A stretch of 64,000 bases of DNA, from contig CAVRXQ010000007.1 in assembly GCA_963725215.1 (NCBI GenBank), positions 1-64,000 of the forward strand. Direction: 5' to 3'. Shown piece by piece: positions 43,835-53,023 of this stretch (within the stretch, counting starts at the first letter, position 1; the number at the start of each line of letters is the position of its first letter). The translations under genes were made by a program, and so were the position numbers. The notes under the pieces were generated by a model. The model was not told the DNA's origin and made no database searches. It worked only from the letters and a program-made list of their open reading frames with translations. The DNA is from CAVRXQ01 sp963725215 (GTDB lineage Bacteria > Actinomycetota > Acidimicrobiia > Acidimicrobiales > Bog-793).

Positions 43835-44791
43835 ATGGACCTCGGCGACTTCTGTCGACGAGCCCACGTCGTCATCGTCGTCGGAAAAGGTGGCGTCGGA
43901 AAGACCGTCGTCACCGCCACCTTCGCCGAGGTCGCCCGCCGTCAGGGACTCGACGTCGGTCTCATCGTCTTGGAGGAGTCCGAAGGGCCGGGCAAGTTGT
44001 TCGATTCTTCCGGTTCCCTCACCTACGACGAAGTAGCCCTCGTGGGGAAAGATGGCGGCGCGGGTCGGATCCGGGGCCGCCTGCTTACGTCGGACCTCGC
44101 GCTCCTCGACTACCTCTCCACCCACGGGCTGAACCGCCTCACCCAGCGGCTTCGCAGCTCGGGAGCGCTCGAGGTGGTGGCGACCGCGGTGCCCGGGCTG
44201 CCGAGCGTCTTGGTACTCGGAAAGATCCGCCAGCTGGAACAGGCCCGCGAATACGACCTGATCGTGGTCGACGCCCCGGCGACGGGGCACGCCCTTTCCT
44301 TCCTCGAGAGCGCGGGCGGACTCGCCGACGCCGCGAGATCGGGACCGCTCCACGCGCAGGCTGCCTGGGTCGCCGAGATGCTCACCGACCCGGCCCGCTG
44401 CGAGGTGATCGTCGTCACCCTGCCAGAGGAACTGCCGGTGAACGAGGCGGTCGAGACCGCCTTCGCGCTCGAGGACCGACTCGGCGTCGCCCTCGGACCG
44501 GTCGTCATCAACGCCTGCTACCCGACGTTGTACGGGCTGGACGAGGAGCCCGCCGCGGCGGCATCTCGCGCCGGGATCCCGGCACCCGAACCCGAGCTCG
44601 CCGAGCGGATGCAAAGGGCGGCGGGGTTTCGCCTCGCTCGCCAGCGAACCCAGCGCGAGGAGATCGCACGCCTTTCTGAAGGTCTTCCGCTCGCCCATCT
44701 CGAGCTGCCGTTCCTCTTCGACGGGGTCCGCGGTCCGGACCAGCTTGCGCTGCTCGCCGATGCCTTCGGACGCGAGGTCGCCTCACTGTGA
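43835..44791 (+). CDS. ArsA/GET3-family ATPase, first of a pair (BagA-like)
   Basis: 318 aa. Deviant P-loop GKGGVGKT, then DLIVVDAPATGHALSFLE and VTLPEELPVNEA. It is similar in layout to mycobacterial Rv3679, which forms a complex with Rv3680. The function of that pair is unsettled: resistance to nitric oxide or anion handling has been proposed. Its stop overlaps the next gene's start (GTGA). Confidence 0.87.
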   Translation: MDLGDFCRRAHVVIVVGKGGVGKTVVTATFAEVARRQGLDVGLIVLEESEGPGKLFDSSGSLTYDEVALVGKDGGAGRIRGRLLTSDLALLDYLSTHGLNRLTQRLRSSGALEVVATAVPGLPSVLVLGKIRQLEQAREYDLIVVDAPATGHALSFLESAGGLADAARSGPLHAQAAWVAEMLTDPARCEVIVVTLPEELPVNEAVETAFALEDRLGVALGPVVINACYPTLYGLDEEPAAAASRAGIPAPEPELAERMQRAAGFRLARQRTQREEIARLSEGLPLAHLELPFLFDGVRGPDQLALLADAFGREVASL

Positions 44792-45846
44792 GCGGCGCTC
44801 TCGAGCGACTCGCCTCCAAGCGCGCGGTCCTTTTGTGCTGCGGATCAGGAGGAGTCGGCAAGACGACGACCGCCGCGGCTCTCGGCGTCGCCGCGGCGCT
44901 CGGCGGCCGAAGGGCCTGCGTCATCACCGTCGATCCCGCGCGTCGACTCGCCGACGCGCTCGGGGGTTACGACGTCGCGAACGAGCCGATAAAGGTCGCT
45001 GGGCCGTGGCAGGGCGAGCTCAACGCGGTGATGCTCGACGCGAAGACGACCTTCGACGCGTTGATCGAGCGCTACGCGACCGACGCCGAACAGGCGCGGC
45101 GCATCCTGTCGAACCGCGTCTACCAAAACCTCGCTTCCGTGCTCTCCGGCACGCAGGAGTACATGGCGACGGAGAAACTCTTCGAACTCCATCACTCGGG
45201 ACAATTCGACCTCGTCGTCGTCGACACGCCACCGACTCGCCACGCCCTCGACTTCCTCGACGCGCCGAAGAGGCTCGAGGGGTTCTTGTCGAACCGCCTG
45301 TTCCGCGCCGTCGTCGCGCCAAAGGGTGCCTACTTTCGCGCCGCGCACGTTGCGAGCCAGGCGCTCGTGCGCTCGATCGCCAAAGCGACCGGGGCCGAGA
45401 TCGTCGACGACACGATCGCGTTCTTCCAGGCGTTCCAGGGGATGGAAGAAGGCTTCCGTGAACGCGCCGCGCGGGTGGAGAAGTTGCTCTCCGAGGACGA
45501 GACGGGCTTCATACTCGTCGCCGCGCCCCGCGTCGACGCGATCGGGGACGCGGCGTTCTTCGCCCAATCGCTCCGGACGAGGTCGTTGCGCGTCGACGCC
45601 TTGGTCGTGAACCGAATTGTTCCGGACTTCGGACCAGCTCCCCCGGGAACTTCCGACGTGGGGGAATGGGCTTCGCTCGTGGAGAACCTCGTCGACCTCG
45701 CCGAGCTACGGAGATCAGAACAGGACTCCTTCGACGGCCTCGCATCGGCGGTCGAGCCGGCTCCGGTGGTGCACGTCCCGTACTTGGAACGCGACGTACA
45801 CGACGTCGAAGGGCTCTTGCAGGTCGTTCGCTACTTCGAGTCTTGA
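44788..45846 (+). CDS. ArsA/GET3-family ATPase, second of a pair (BagB-like)
   Basis: 352 aa, GTG start. P-loop GSGGVGKTTTAAALG, then VITVDPARRLADALGG, LVVVDTPPTRHALDFLDAPKRL and ILVAAPR. It is coupled to the first ATPase by overlap, supporting a heteromeric complex. It lacks the metal-binding Cys of arsenite pumps, so arsenic export is unlikely. Confidence 0.87.
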   Translation: MSGALERLASKRAVLLCCGSGGVGKTTTAAALGVAAALGGRRACVITVDPARRLADALGGYDVANEPIKVAGPWQGELNAVMLDAKTTFDALIERYATDAEQARRILSNRVYQNLASVLSGTQEYMATEKLFELHHSGQFDLVVVDTPPTRHALDFLDAPKRLEGFLSNRLFRAVVAPKGAYFRAAHVASQALVRSIAKATGAEIVDDTIAFFQAFQGMEEGFRERAARVEKLLSEDETGFILVAAPRVDAIGDAAFFAQSLRTRSLRVDALVVNRIVPDFGPAPPGTSDVGEWASLVENLVDLAELRRSEQDSFDGLASAVEPAPVVHVPYLERDVHDVEGLLQVVRYFES

Positions 45847-45862
45847 TCTGTACCTTTTGCTC

Positions 45863-46279
45863 ATGTCACGGATCTTGATCGTCGCCGACGAGCGGGGACT
45901 GTTGAACGAGATCCGCGCGGGCACCGACGACGGGGACGGCGAGATCTTCGAAGCGCTGACCGCCAAAGAGGCCCTCAAGCTCGCGACGACTTATGAGCCA
46001 GACCTCGTCATCGCCGACAGCCAGATCCAGTCGATGGGTGGAGTCGCGCTGGCGTTCGACCTCGTGCACGAAGAGACCGGCGGACGACTCCCGCACATCC
46101 CGTTCCTGTTGTTGCTCGACCGCCGCGCGGACGTCTTTCTCGCCAAGCGATCCGGCGTCGAGGGATTCTTGGTGAAGCCGCTCGACCCGATCCGTCTGCG
46201 CCGGGCGAAAGAGGCGCTTTTGTCGGGCGAAAGATTCGTCGACGAGTCCTTCGCGCCGCCGACAATCGCCTGGACCTGA
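45863..46279 (+). CDS. Single-domain response regulator (CheY-like)
   Basis: 138 aa, receiver domain only. Acid pocket D9/E10, phosphoacceptor D52 (VIADSQI) and K105 (FLVKPLD) are in place. There is no output domain. It follows the ArsA-like pair by 16 bp, so it is probably co-transcribed. No kinase is nearby. Confidence 0.85.
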   Translation: MSRILIVADERGLLNEIRAGTDDGDGEIFEALTAKEALKLATTYEPDLVIADSQIQSMGGVALAFDLVHEETGGRLPHIPFLLLLDRRADVFLAKRSGVEGFLVKPLDPIRLRRAKEALLSGERFVDESFAPPTIAWT

Positions 46280-46290
46280 GGCCGCCGAGG

Positions 46291-47121
46291 TTGCGGTTGC
46301 GCCGACGACTCCGCCGCCATGCCGCCGCGATCGATGCCGCGCCCTCAGAACAAGAGCTGCAAATCACGAACGGACTGCGCAGTCTCAGGGAGTCGACGGC
46401 GCGCGAGGTGATGACGCCGCGCGTCGACGTCGTCGGACTCGCGGCTCCCGTCGCGTTCTCCGACGTCGCGCGCGCCGTGCGGCGGTCGGGCCACAGCCAC
46501 TTCCCTGTCTACAAGGACGACTTCGACCACTTGCTTGGCGTGCTCTACGTGAAAGACCTCGTGAGCAGGGAGGTATCTGCGGACGAACGGGGGCGCAACG
46601 ACGCGACCGTCGCCGGCGAGCAGATGAGCGAGCGCCTCAGGGAGCCTTACACCGTCCCCGAGTCGGGAGCCGCGCTCGAGATCCTCTCGGACATGCGCCG
46701 CAAACGGCGGGGCTTCGCTGTCGTCGTCGACGAGTACGGCGGGTTCGCTGGCGTGCTCACGATCAACGACTTGGTCTCCGAGCTCGTCGGCGACATCCAC
46801 GACGAGTTCGACCGTGCGGCGAGCCCCGCGGTGATGCGCATCGACGACCGTCGGTTCTTGGTGGACGGCGCGTGTGGAGTCGACGAACTGAACGAGGAGA
46901 TCGACGTCGCGATCCCCGAGGGCGAGTACGTCACCTTGGGTGGCTATTTGCTCGACGTGCTCGGCCACATCCCAGAGGAGTCCGAGAGCGTCGAGCTCGA
47001 TGGCGCGACGTACCGCATCACCCGAATGGACCGCCGGCGGATCGCGAAAGTCGTGGTTGAGGTGCCTTCAACTACGCTTGCGCCGAACGACGCCGAACAT
47101 TCGGCATCGGACGGGAAGTAG
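46291..47121 (+). CDS. CorC/HlyC-type CBS-domain protein
   Basis: 276 aa, TTG start. Two CBS motifs (VMTPRVDVVGLAAPVAFSDV...HFPVYKDDFDHLLGVLYVKDL and EILSDMRRKRRGFAVVVDEYGGFAGVLTINDLVSELVGDI) are followed by a CorC_HlyC domain (YVTLGGYLLDVLGHIPEESESVELDGATYRI). The DUF21 membrane part is missing, as in CorC. It may assist Mg2+/Co2+ transport. The last 10 bp overlap tRNA-Pro. Confidence 0.9.
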   Translation: MRLRRRLRRHAAAIDAAPSEQELQITNGLRSLRESTAREVMTPRVDVVGLAAPVAFSDVARAVRRSGHSHFPVYKDDFDHLLGVLYVKDLVSREVSADERGRNDATVAGEQMSERLREPYTVPESGAALEILSDMRRKRRGFAVVVDEYGGFAGVLTINDLVSELVGDIHDEFDRAASPAVMRIDDRRFLVDGACGVDELNEEIDVAIPEGEYVTLGGYLLDVLGHIPEESESVELDGATYRITRMDRRRIAKVVVEVPSTTLAPNDAEHSASDGK

Positions 47122-47189
47122 CGCAGCTTGGTTAGCGCGCAGCGTTCGGGACGCTGAGGTCGCGGGTTCGAATCCCGCCTTCCCGACCA
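47112..47189 (+). tRNA. tRNA-Pro (anticodon CGG), CCA encoded
   Basis: A 75-nt cloverleaf plus encoded CCA (47187-47189). Acceptor CGGGAAG pairs with CTTCCCG, the anticodon loop is TTCGGGA and the T-loop is TTCGAAT. The 5' end lies inside the last codons and stop of the CorC-like gene, so the tRNA must be processed from that mRNA or transcribed from within it. Confidence 0.95.
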
Positions 47190-47233
47190 CAGGTTCCACC
47201 CGAAGCCGTCCGCGCGCGAACAAAGGGAGAGCG

Positions 47234-48121
47234 ATGACCAAGCGGCTCTACGTGGCAACAAGCGCGGACGGCGTCGAGCGCACCGCCTCGGGCGAGATCG
47301 CGTGGCGACTCCCCGACGCAGCGACCGCTTCGGCCGGAGAGCCGACGTCGGCGTCTGTTTCGCTCACGCTTCGGCGCGCGGCGGGGCTCCTCGACGCGCT
47401 CGACGAGCAGGTTTTTCGGGCCGAAGCGCTCGGTGCCGAAAAGGATCTCGGCGACCGCGTGGAGACTGCTAGCGCTCGTCTCACATCGAAAGCGCACTGG
47501 GACACGAATTCCGCGGCGCGCTTCGCGATCGACTGCGCCGAGCACGCGCTTGCGGGCGCTCAGGACGCGAGGCTTCCCGACGGCGAGGAGCTGCAAGCGG
47601 TCCTCGCCGACGCGCGGGCGGTGCTCGATCGCGACAAGACCGAAGGCGAGGAACGGCTCGGATTCCTAGCTCGCATCGCAGCAGTACGGCGCCTGAGAAA
47701 GCTGCGCGATTCGCTCTCTGATGCCGTGTTCGCGTCGACGACCGCCGACTTGGGCGAGGACCTGGACGCGGTCGACGACCCGAAGTGGGCGACGCTTGCC
47801 GCGACACAAGAGGCGGTGCTCGCAGCGCTCGAAGCGGTCCGTCACGTCGCTATGCCGCGCTACGTGCGCTCGAGGGAAGAGGCAATCGACGAGCACCCCT
47901 CCGGCGAGCCCCCGATCTCCGGCCCGCCCATCATGACCCCGTGGGGCCCGATCTCGATCGGCGCGGAGCACGTCTCGCCGTACGAGCCGGCGTGGACCGC
48001 GGCGCGCGACGCGGCTCTGCGGGCAAGGGAAGCCGCGCGCGACGCGGGCGGCGACGAAGCACAGGCATCGGAACTCTCTTGGCAGGCCGCGCGCCTCGAA
48101 GAGGTTCTCGAAGCGAATTAA
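47234..48121 (+). CDS. Hypothetical helical protein
   Basis: 295 aa, ATG after AAGGGAGA. The sequence is charged and helical with many Ala, Arg and Asp residues (LTLRRAAGLLDALDEQVFRAEALGAEKDLGDRVETA; ERLGFLARIAAVRRLRKLRDSL), then a Pro/Gly-rich stretch GEPPISGPPIMTPWGPI and a helical end. No membrane segment or known domain is recognised. It is convergent with the CHAP gene. Confidence 0.7.
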   Translation: MTKRLYVATSADGVERTASGEIAWRLPDAATASAGEPTSASVSLTLRRAAGLLDALDEQVFRAEALGAEKDLGDRVETASARLTSKAHWDTNSAARFAIDCAEHALAGAQDARLPDGEELQAVLADARAVLDRDKTEGEERLGFLARIAAVRRLRKLRDSLSDAVFASTTADLGEDLDAVDDPKWATLAATQEAVLAALEAVRHVAMPRYVRSREEAIDEHPSGEPPISGPPIMTPWGPISIGAEHVSPYEPAWTAARDAALRAREAARDAGGDEAQASELSWQAARLEEVLEAN

Positions 48122-48125
48122 GCGT

Positions 48126-48983
48126 TCAACGTCTGCGGGTATGCGCGTGTCGCAGCACGCGGACGTCGAAACCGAGACCCGACGACAAATTCGCGACGAT
48201 GCCCTGCACCGGTTCGACCATCCCCGTGTTGTTCGTCGCGAGCAAGCTCGTCCTAGCGAGACCGACGGCCAAGCGGTAGGGCTTCACGTGCAGCCATTCG
48301 GCGTACGCGAAGCCGAACAGCGCGTCCGGCGGGGAGTTCGGGTCGACGAGGCGCCAGTGCTGGAGCGAGATCCGGTAGAGGTTGTATCCGGCGCCCACGT
48401 TCTCCTGGGCGACCATGACGGACCCGGTCCCCGTCTTCTCATCGACCGAACTCGACGAGACGATTGCGACGTGTCCGTCGGTGTAGGCATCGAAGCCCGG
48501 AGCGTTCGAAAAGCTGATCACATCGCCCGAGACCGGAGCGTGAGCGGTCGCACGAGGGCTGCCGTTCACGTACAACGAGGTGTTCGGATAGGCCGAGTGG
48601 TAGTTCTCGGCGACTTGTTGTCCATTCGCGAGCACCGGTGCGAGCCCGTCGGCGACGGACAAGAAGCGCTCGGCGAGCTCGACGCACTGGAACCCCGTCG
48701 TCGCATTGAAGAAGTACCCCGTTGATCCGTACGGCCCAGGGATCGTCACGTACTGCCACGTCCCGCCGTCGTTCGGCGCCGGCCCGCAGATCGGGATGTC
48801 GGGCGACGTGCCCGTCCAACCGACGACGTTCGCTCCGTTCGACGTGCACCAGGAGGCGGTCGTGCCGACCATCGGCGACGCGCCGACTTGGGGGCTCGGA
48901 CCGAGCGCGGCTGCGGCTCCGAACGCGCCGCACGCGCCGATCACCCAGCACGCGAGCGCGCGGACGAACCACCCTTCGACCAC
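48126..48983 (-). CDS. Secreted CHAP-domain protein
   Basis: 285 aa from GTG 48983, chosen because GGAGGGG lies just ahead and a signal-like helix (FVRALACWVIGACGAFGAAAALG) follows. A longer frame exists but lacks these. The CHAP/amidase motifs are Cys in GFQCVELAERFL, GDVISFSNAPGFDAYTDGHVAIVSS with the catalytic His, and QENVGAGYNLY. The likely role is peptidoglycan amidase/endopeptidase or a related cell-wall function. An inverted repeat with T-tract lies in its leader. Confidence 0.82.
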   Translation of the reverse strand: MVEGWFVRALACWVIGACGAFGAAAALGPSPQVGASPMVGTTASWCTSNGANVVGWTGTSPDIPICGPAPNDGGTWQYVTIPGPYGSTGYFFNATTGFQCVELAERFLSVADGLAPVLANGQQVAENYHSAYPNTSLYVNGSPRATAHAPVSGDVISFSNAPGFDAYTDGHVAIVSSSSVDEKTGTGSVMVAQENVGAGYNLYRISLQHWRLVDPNSPPDALFGFAYAEWLHVKPYRLAVGLARTSLLATNNTGMVEPVQGIVANLSSGLGFDVRVLRHAHTRRR

Positions 48984-48993
48984 TGCCCCCTCC

Positions 48994-49045
48994 AAAAGCA
49001 AAACGGCCGCGACCTCTTCGGAGAAGCGTCGGAAGTCGCGAGCCG
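48994..49045 (-). promoter_or_regulatory. Terminator-like hairpin in the leader of the CHAP gene
   Basis: On the minus strand CGGCTCGCGAC (49035-49045) pairs with GTCGCGGCCG (49004-49013), a 10-bp stem with one bulge around a 21-base loop. It is followed by TTTTGCTTTT and then the ribosome site of the CHAP gene. The order stem, T-run, ribosome site resembles a transcription attenuator. The aptamer, if any, was not recognised. Confidence 0.45.
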
Positions 49046-49203
49046 TGCCCGCCCAAGCAACCGCAGGACTGTAGGAAGTGGCACCCGCGTGCCGCAATAT
49101 CGGTTTGATGACAATCCGATGACGGCCGCGTTCGCCCAGCTCGGAGGCGAGAACCGCTACGGTCTCGACACGCCGGGGACGCGAAAAGGAGGCCAATCAA
49201 CCG

Positions 49204-50646
49204 ATGGCGAGGGCTGAGAGCCGAGGGATCACCCCTCAGAGCGAGGACTTCTCCGCCTGGTACAACGAGCTCGTCTTGAAAGCCGAGCTCGTCGATCGCG
49301 GGCCCGTGCGGGGAACGATGGTGATCCGACCGTACGGATATCGAATCTGGGAGCTCCTCGTCGCCGAGCTTGACGCGAAGATCAAGCAGACCGGTCACGA
49401 GAACGCCTACTTCCCCCTCCTCATCCCCGAGGCGCACCTCAAAAAAGAGGCCGATCACGTCGAAGGGTTCGCGCCCGAGCTCGCCGTGGTCACCCACGCC
49501 GGCGGAGAAGACCTCGAAGAGCCGCTCGTCGTCCGGCCGACCTCGGAGACCGTCATCGGCGAGACCTACGCGCGCTGGATCGACTCGTACCGGGACCTGC
49601 CGCTGCTGATCAACCAGTGGTCGAACATCGTGCGCTGGGAGCTCCGGCCGCGGCTGTTGCTGCGGACGACGGAGTTCTTGTGGCAAGAAGGACATACCGC
49701 GCACGTCGACGAAGAAGATGCGACACGCGAGGTCCTCGTCGCGACGGGCTTTTACGAGGAAGTCGTCCAGGACCACTGCGCGATCCCGGTCATCGTCGGC
49801 GACAAGACGCCGACCGAACGCTTTCCGGGGGCTGTGCGCACGGTCACGCTGGAAGCGATGATGCGCGACGGCCACGCGTTGCAAGCGGGCACATCGCACT
49901 ATCTCGGAACGAACTTCGCCGAAGCCTTCGACATCACCTACACCGGAGCCGACGGCGTGCGCACCTATTGCCACACCGCGTCGTGGGGAATGAGCACCCG
50001 CGTCCTCGGGGGGATCGTCATGGTGCACGGCGACGACCGCGGCCTGATCCTGCCCCCGCGGGTCGCGCCGCACCAGGTCGTCATCGTCCCGATCGGAAAA
50101 GACGAGGAGTTCGAAAAGACCGCCACGGCCGGACAGATCCTCGCCGACTCGCTGAGATCAAAAGGCGTGCGAGTCCACGTCGACACCCGGTCCCACGTCA
50201 GCGCGGGCTTCAAGTTCAACGACTGGGAACTCCACGGCGTCCCGATCCGCGTCGAGCTCGGTCCCCGAGACCTCGCCTCCGATTCCGTCGTCGTCGCCAA
50301 CCGCCTCGAGCACACCAAGCAGTCCGAATCGACTACGGATTTCGTCGAATCGATCTCGGATCGCCTCTCTTTGTTCCAGTCCGCGCTGTACGAACGCGCG
50401 ATCACCTACAGGGACGAGCACACAAGGCGCGTCGACAGCCTCGACGAGCTGGTCGCCGCGGTGGAGAGTGGATTCGCCTACTCCTTCCACTGCGGAGACG
50501 AGGCCTGCGAGCGTCGCTTCCAGGAACTGACCGGCGCCACGCCCCGCTGTATCCCGCGCGACGAACCGGATGCTGATGGGATCTGTCCGATCTGCGGAAA
50601 GCCCTCCGCCTACGGCAAGCGGATCGTTTTCGCCCACGCGTATTGA
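49204..50646 (+). CDS. proS: Prolyl-tRNA synthetase (archaeal/eukaryote-like type)
   Basis: 480 aa. It lacks the editing insert of the long bacterial form. Class II motifs are RPYGYRIWE, VRPTSETVIGETYARWI (motif 2 region, WELRPRLLLRTTEFLWQEGHT) and the anticodon-binding domain VVIVPIGKDEEF. A zinc-binding C-terminal module (FHCGDEACERRF...GICPICGK) is present, as in ProS type 3. Strong AAGGAGG upstream. Confidence 0.95.
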   Translation: MARAESRGITPQSEDFSAWYNELVLKAELVDRGPVRGTMVIRPYGYRIWELLVAELDAKIKQTGHENAYFPLLIPEAHLKKEADHVEGFAPELAVVTHAGGEDLEEPLVVRPTSETVIGETYARWIDSYRDLPLLINQWSNIVRWELRPRLLLRTTEFLWQEGHTAHVDEEDATREVLVATGFYEEVVQDHCAIPVIVGDKTPTERFPGAVRTVTLEAMMRDGHALQAGTSHYLGTNFAEAFDITYTGADGVRTYCHTASWGMSTRVLGGIVMVHGDDRGLILPPRVAPHQVVIVPIGKDEEFEKTATAGQILADSLRSKGVRVHVDTRSHVSAGFKFNDWELHGVPIRVELGPRDLASDSVVVANRLEHTKQSESTTDFVESISDRLSLFQSALYERAITYRDEHTRRVDSLDELVAAVESGFAYSFHCGDEACERRFQELTGATPRCIPRDEPDADGICPICGKPSAYGKRIVFAHAY

Positions 50647-50659
50647 CCCCGCGCGCGTA

Positions 50660-50687
50660 GATAATCCGTCAGGGATAATCCATCAGG
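50660..50687. repeat. 14-bp tandem duplication at the asd stop
   Basis: GATAATCCGTCAGG followed at once by GATAATCCATCAGG (one mismatch). The second copy contains the asd stop codon. It lies between the convergent proS and asd genes. Confidence 0.6.
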
Positions 50688-51711
50688 CGGCGGTCCTCGC
50701 CTGCTCGAGCAGCTCTGCGATATCGATCGCGTTACCCGCCGCGCCCTTTCGCAAGTTGTCTCCGACGACAAACAGTGAGAGTCCGGAGGTAACCGTCTCG
50801 TCGCGTCGGATCCGTCCGACGAAGACCGGGTCCTTGCCCGCGGCGAGAAGCGGCGTCGGCACCTCGGCCAGCAGCACCCCGGGAGCGCGCTCGAGAAGGG
50901 CGCGTGCGTCCTCGGGCGAGATCGGATTTTCGAACTCGACGTTCAGCGACAAACAGTGGCCCGTGAAGACGGGAACCCGAACGCATGTGACGGTGACGCG
51001 AAGTTCGAGATGGCCGAGAATCTTGCGCGCCTCGTTGCGGAACTTCTCCTCTTCTTCGGTCTCGTCGCCGCCGTCAGACAGTGCGCCGGCCAACGGCACG
51101 ACGTTGAAGGCGATAGGCGCCGGGAAGACACCCGATGTCGGGTGGTCCGCAGCATCGCCGTCGAACGCGAGCGAGGCAGCACGCGATCCCACTTCGCGCA
51201 CTTCATCTGAGAGCGCGGCGGTTCCTTTCAGCCCCGCGCCAGAGACCGCCTGGTAAGTCGAGGCGACGATCCGGTGGATGTGCGCCGCGTCGTCGAGCGG
51301 CTTCAAGACCGGCATCGCCACCATCGCGGTGCAGTTCGGGTTGGCGACGATACCTTTCGGGATCGCTTGAAGCGCCTCCGGGTTGACCTCGGAGACGACT
51401 AGGGGGACCTCGGGGTCCATCCGCCAAGCCGCGGAGTTGTCGATCACGATCCCACCGGATCGCGCAACCTTTGGCGCGAGCTCTTTCGATGCGACACGCC
51501 CGCAGGAAAAGAACGCGACGTCGATTCCTCCGAACTCGGCGCGGTGCGCGTCCTCGACGACGATCGCGGTGTCACGCCATGGGAGCATCTGTCCCGCGGA
51601 ACGCTCCGAAGCGAAAAAGCGGATGTCCTCGACGGGAAAGCCACGCTCGTCGAGCAGCTTGCGCATGAGCGATCCGACTTGACCCGTCGCCCCGAAGACC
51701 CCGACGCGCAT
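50683..51711 (-). CDS. asd: Aspartate-semialdehyde dehydrogenase
   Basis: 342 aa. It makes aspartate semialdehyde from aspartyl phosphate for lysine, threonine, methionine and diaminopimelate synthesis. NADP fold GVFGATGQVGSLM at the N-terminus, FFSCGRVASKELAP, catalytic C127 in ANPNCTAMV, and RVPVFTGHCLSLNVEF. It follows lysC by 27 bp. Confidence 0.95.
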   Translation of the reverse strand: MRVGVFGATGQVGSLMRKLLDERGFPVEDIRFFASERSAGQMLPWRDTAIVVEDAHRAEFGGIDVAFFSCGRVASKELAPKVARSGGIVIDNSAAWRMDPEVPLVVSEVNPEALQAIPKGIVANPNCTAMVAMPVLKPLDDAAHIHRIVASTYQAVSGAGLKGTAALSDEVREVGSRAASLAFDGDAADHPTSGVFPAPIAFNVVPLAGALSDGGDETEEEEKFRNEARKILGHLELRVTVTCVRVPVFTGHCLSLNVEFENPISPEDARALLERAPGVLLAEVPTPLLAAGKDPVFVGRIRRDETVTSGLSLFVVGDNLRKGAAGNAIDIAELLEQARTAA

Positions 51712-51738
51712 GATCGTGACGCTAACGATCGCCGACGG

Positions 51739-52965
51739 TCAGTTCGCCTGGGCTGCCGAGAGCCCGAATGCCTCGTGCAACGCCCGCACGGCATCGATGA
51801 CCGCGTCCTCGCGCACCGTGCAGGAGATGCGGATCGGCGATGTCGAGATCATTTCGATGTTGATCTCGTTGCTGGCGAGCGCCTCGAACATTGTCGCCGT
51901 GACGCCGGGGTGGGTCTTCATGCCGGCACCCACCAGCGAGACCTGGGCGATCTTGTCATCGACGCTGATCTCGCTCCCCCCGAGTTCAGAAAGGAGCGTC
52001 TGGGCGACTTCTCTCGCCACGGCGAGCTCGCTTCGCGGGACCGTGAAGGAGATGTCACTCGTCGCGCCAATCGAGCTCGACTGCACGATCATGTCGACGT
52101 TCACCGACGCGTTCGCGAGTGCGCGAAACAGCGCGGCCGCGATGCCCGGACGGTCCCGGATCCCGCTCACGGTGATGCGCGCCTCGGTCGCATCGCTCGT
52201 GACCGCGGAGACGATCGGCTGTTCCATTGAAGGATCCTCCTCGGTAATCCAGGTTCCAGGTTCCCAGGTGAACGACGAGCGCACATGGACCGGGACGTGG
52301 TGGTTGCGCGCGAACTCAACGGAGCGGTGTGAAAGCACCCGCGCCCCTGTCGAGGAGATCTCGAGCATCTCTTCGAACGAGACACGAGGGAGCCGCCGCG
52401 CACTCGGCACAATGCGCGGGTCGGCGGTGAACACTCCCGAGACGTCCGTGTAGATCTCACAGCGGTCGGCGTCGAGCGCGGCGGCCAGCGCGACCGCGGT
52501 CGTGTCAGAGCCCCCGCGGCCAAGCGTCGTCACGTCGCGGTCCATCGACACACCTTGAAAACCGGCGATGACGGGAACCGTCCCGCGCTTCAACGCCTCG
52601 CGAATGCGATCCGCGCGCACCTCGACGATCTTCGCGTTCGTGTGCGAAGTGTCGGTGATGATGCCCGCCTGGCTTCCGGTGAACGACGCCGCCTGGACAT
52701 CAAGGTTCGCGAGCGCCATGCACAGAAGCGACATCGAGATGCGCTCACCGGCGGTGAGCAACATGTCGAGCTCGCGGCCCGGTTGGATCGTCGAGACTTC
52801 TTCGGCGAGCCGGATCAAGTCATCGGTCGTCTTCCCCATCGCCGAGACCACGACGACGGGGACGTCTCCTTGGCTCCTCGTCCACGCGACGTGATTTGCG
52901 ACCTCTCGGATTCGATCTGCATCCGCGATCGAAGTCCCCCCGAACTTCTGGACGACGATCGGCAT
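51739..52965 (-). CDS. lysC: Aspartate kinase
   Basis: 408 aa. N-terminal kinase motif VQKFGGTSIADADRI, then GFQGVSMDRDVTTLGRGGSDTTAVALA, and two C-terminal ACT domains for feedback control. Alpha-type length. It is in an operon with asd; an internal beta-subunit start, common in actinobacteria, was not examined in detail. Confidence 0.95.
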   Translation of the reverse strand: MPIVVQKFGGTSIADADRIREVANHVAWTRSQGDVPVVVVSAMGKTTDDLIRLAEEVSTIQPGRELDMLLTAGERISMSLLCMALANLDVQAASFTGSQAGIITDTSHTNAKIVEVRADRIREALKRGTVPVIAGFQGVSMDRDVTTLGRGGSDTTAVALAAALDADRCEIYTDVSGVFTADPRIVPSARRLPRVSFEEMLEISSTGARVLSHRSVEFARNHHVPVHVRSSFTWEPGTWITEEDPSMEQPIVSAVTSDATEARITVSGIRDRPGIAAALFRALANASVNVDMIVQSSSIGATSDISFTVPRSELAVAREVAQTLLSELGGSEISVDDKIAQVSLVGAGMKTHPGVTATMFEALASNEINIEMISTSPIRISCTVREDAVIDAVRALHEAFGLSAAQAN

Positions 52966-53023
52966 GAATCAAAGTTACTTGTGTCTACCTGCACAACTTT
53001 GCCGATACGAGTCGCTCAGCTCC

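Noticed and set aside
48984..49203. Possible c-di-AMP riboswitch upstream of the CHAP gene
   Set aside because: The conserved sequence blocks of that riboswitch are not visible; only a hairpin with T-run remains.
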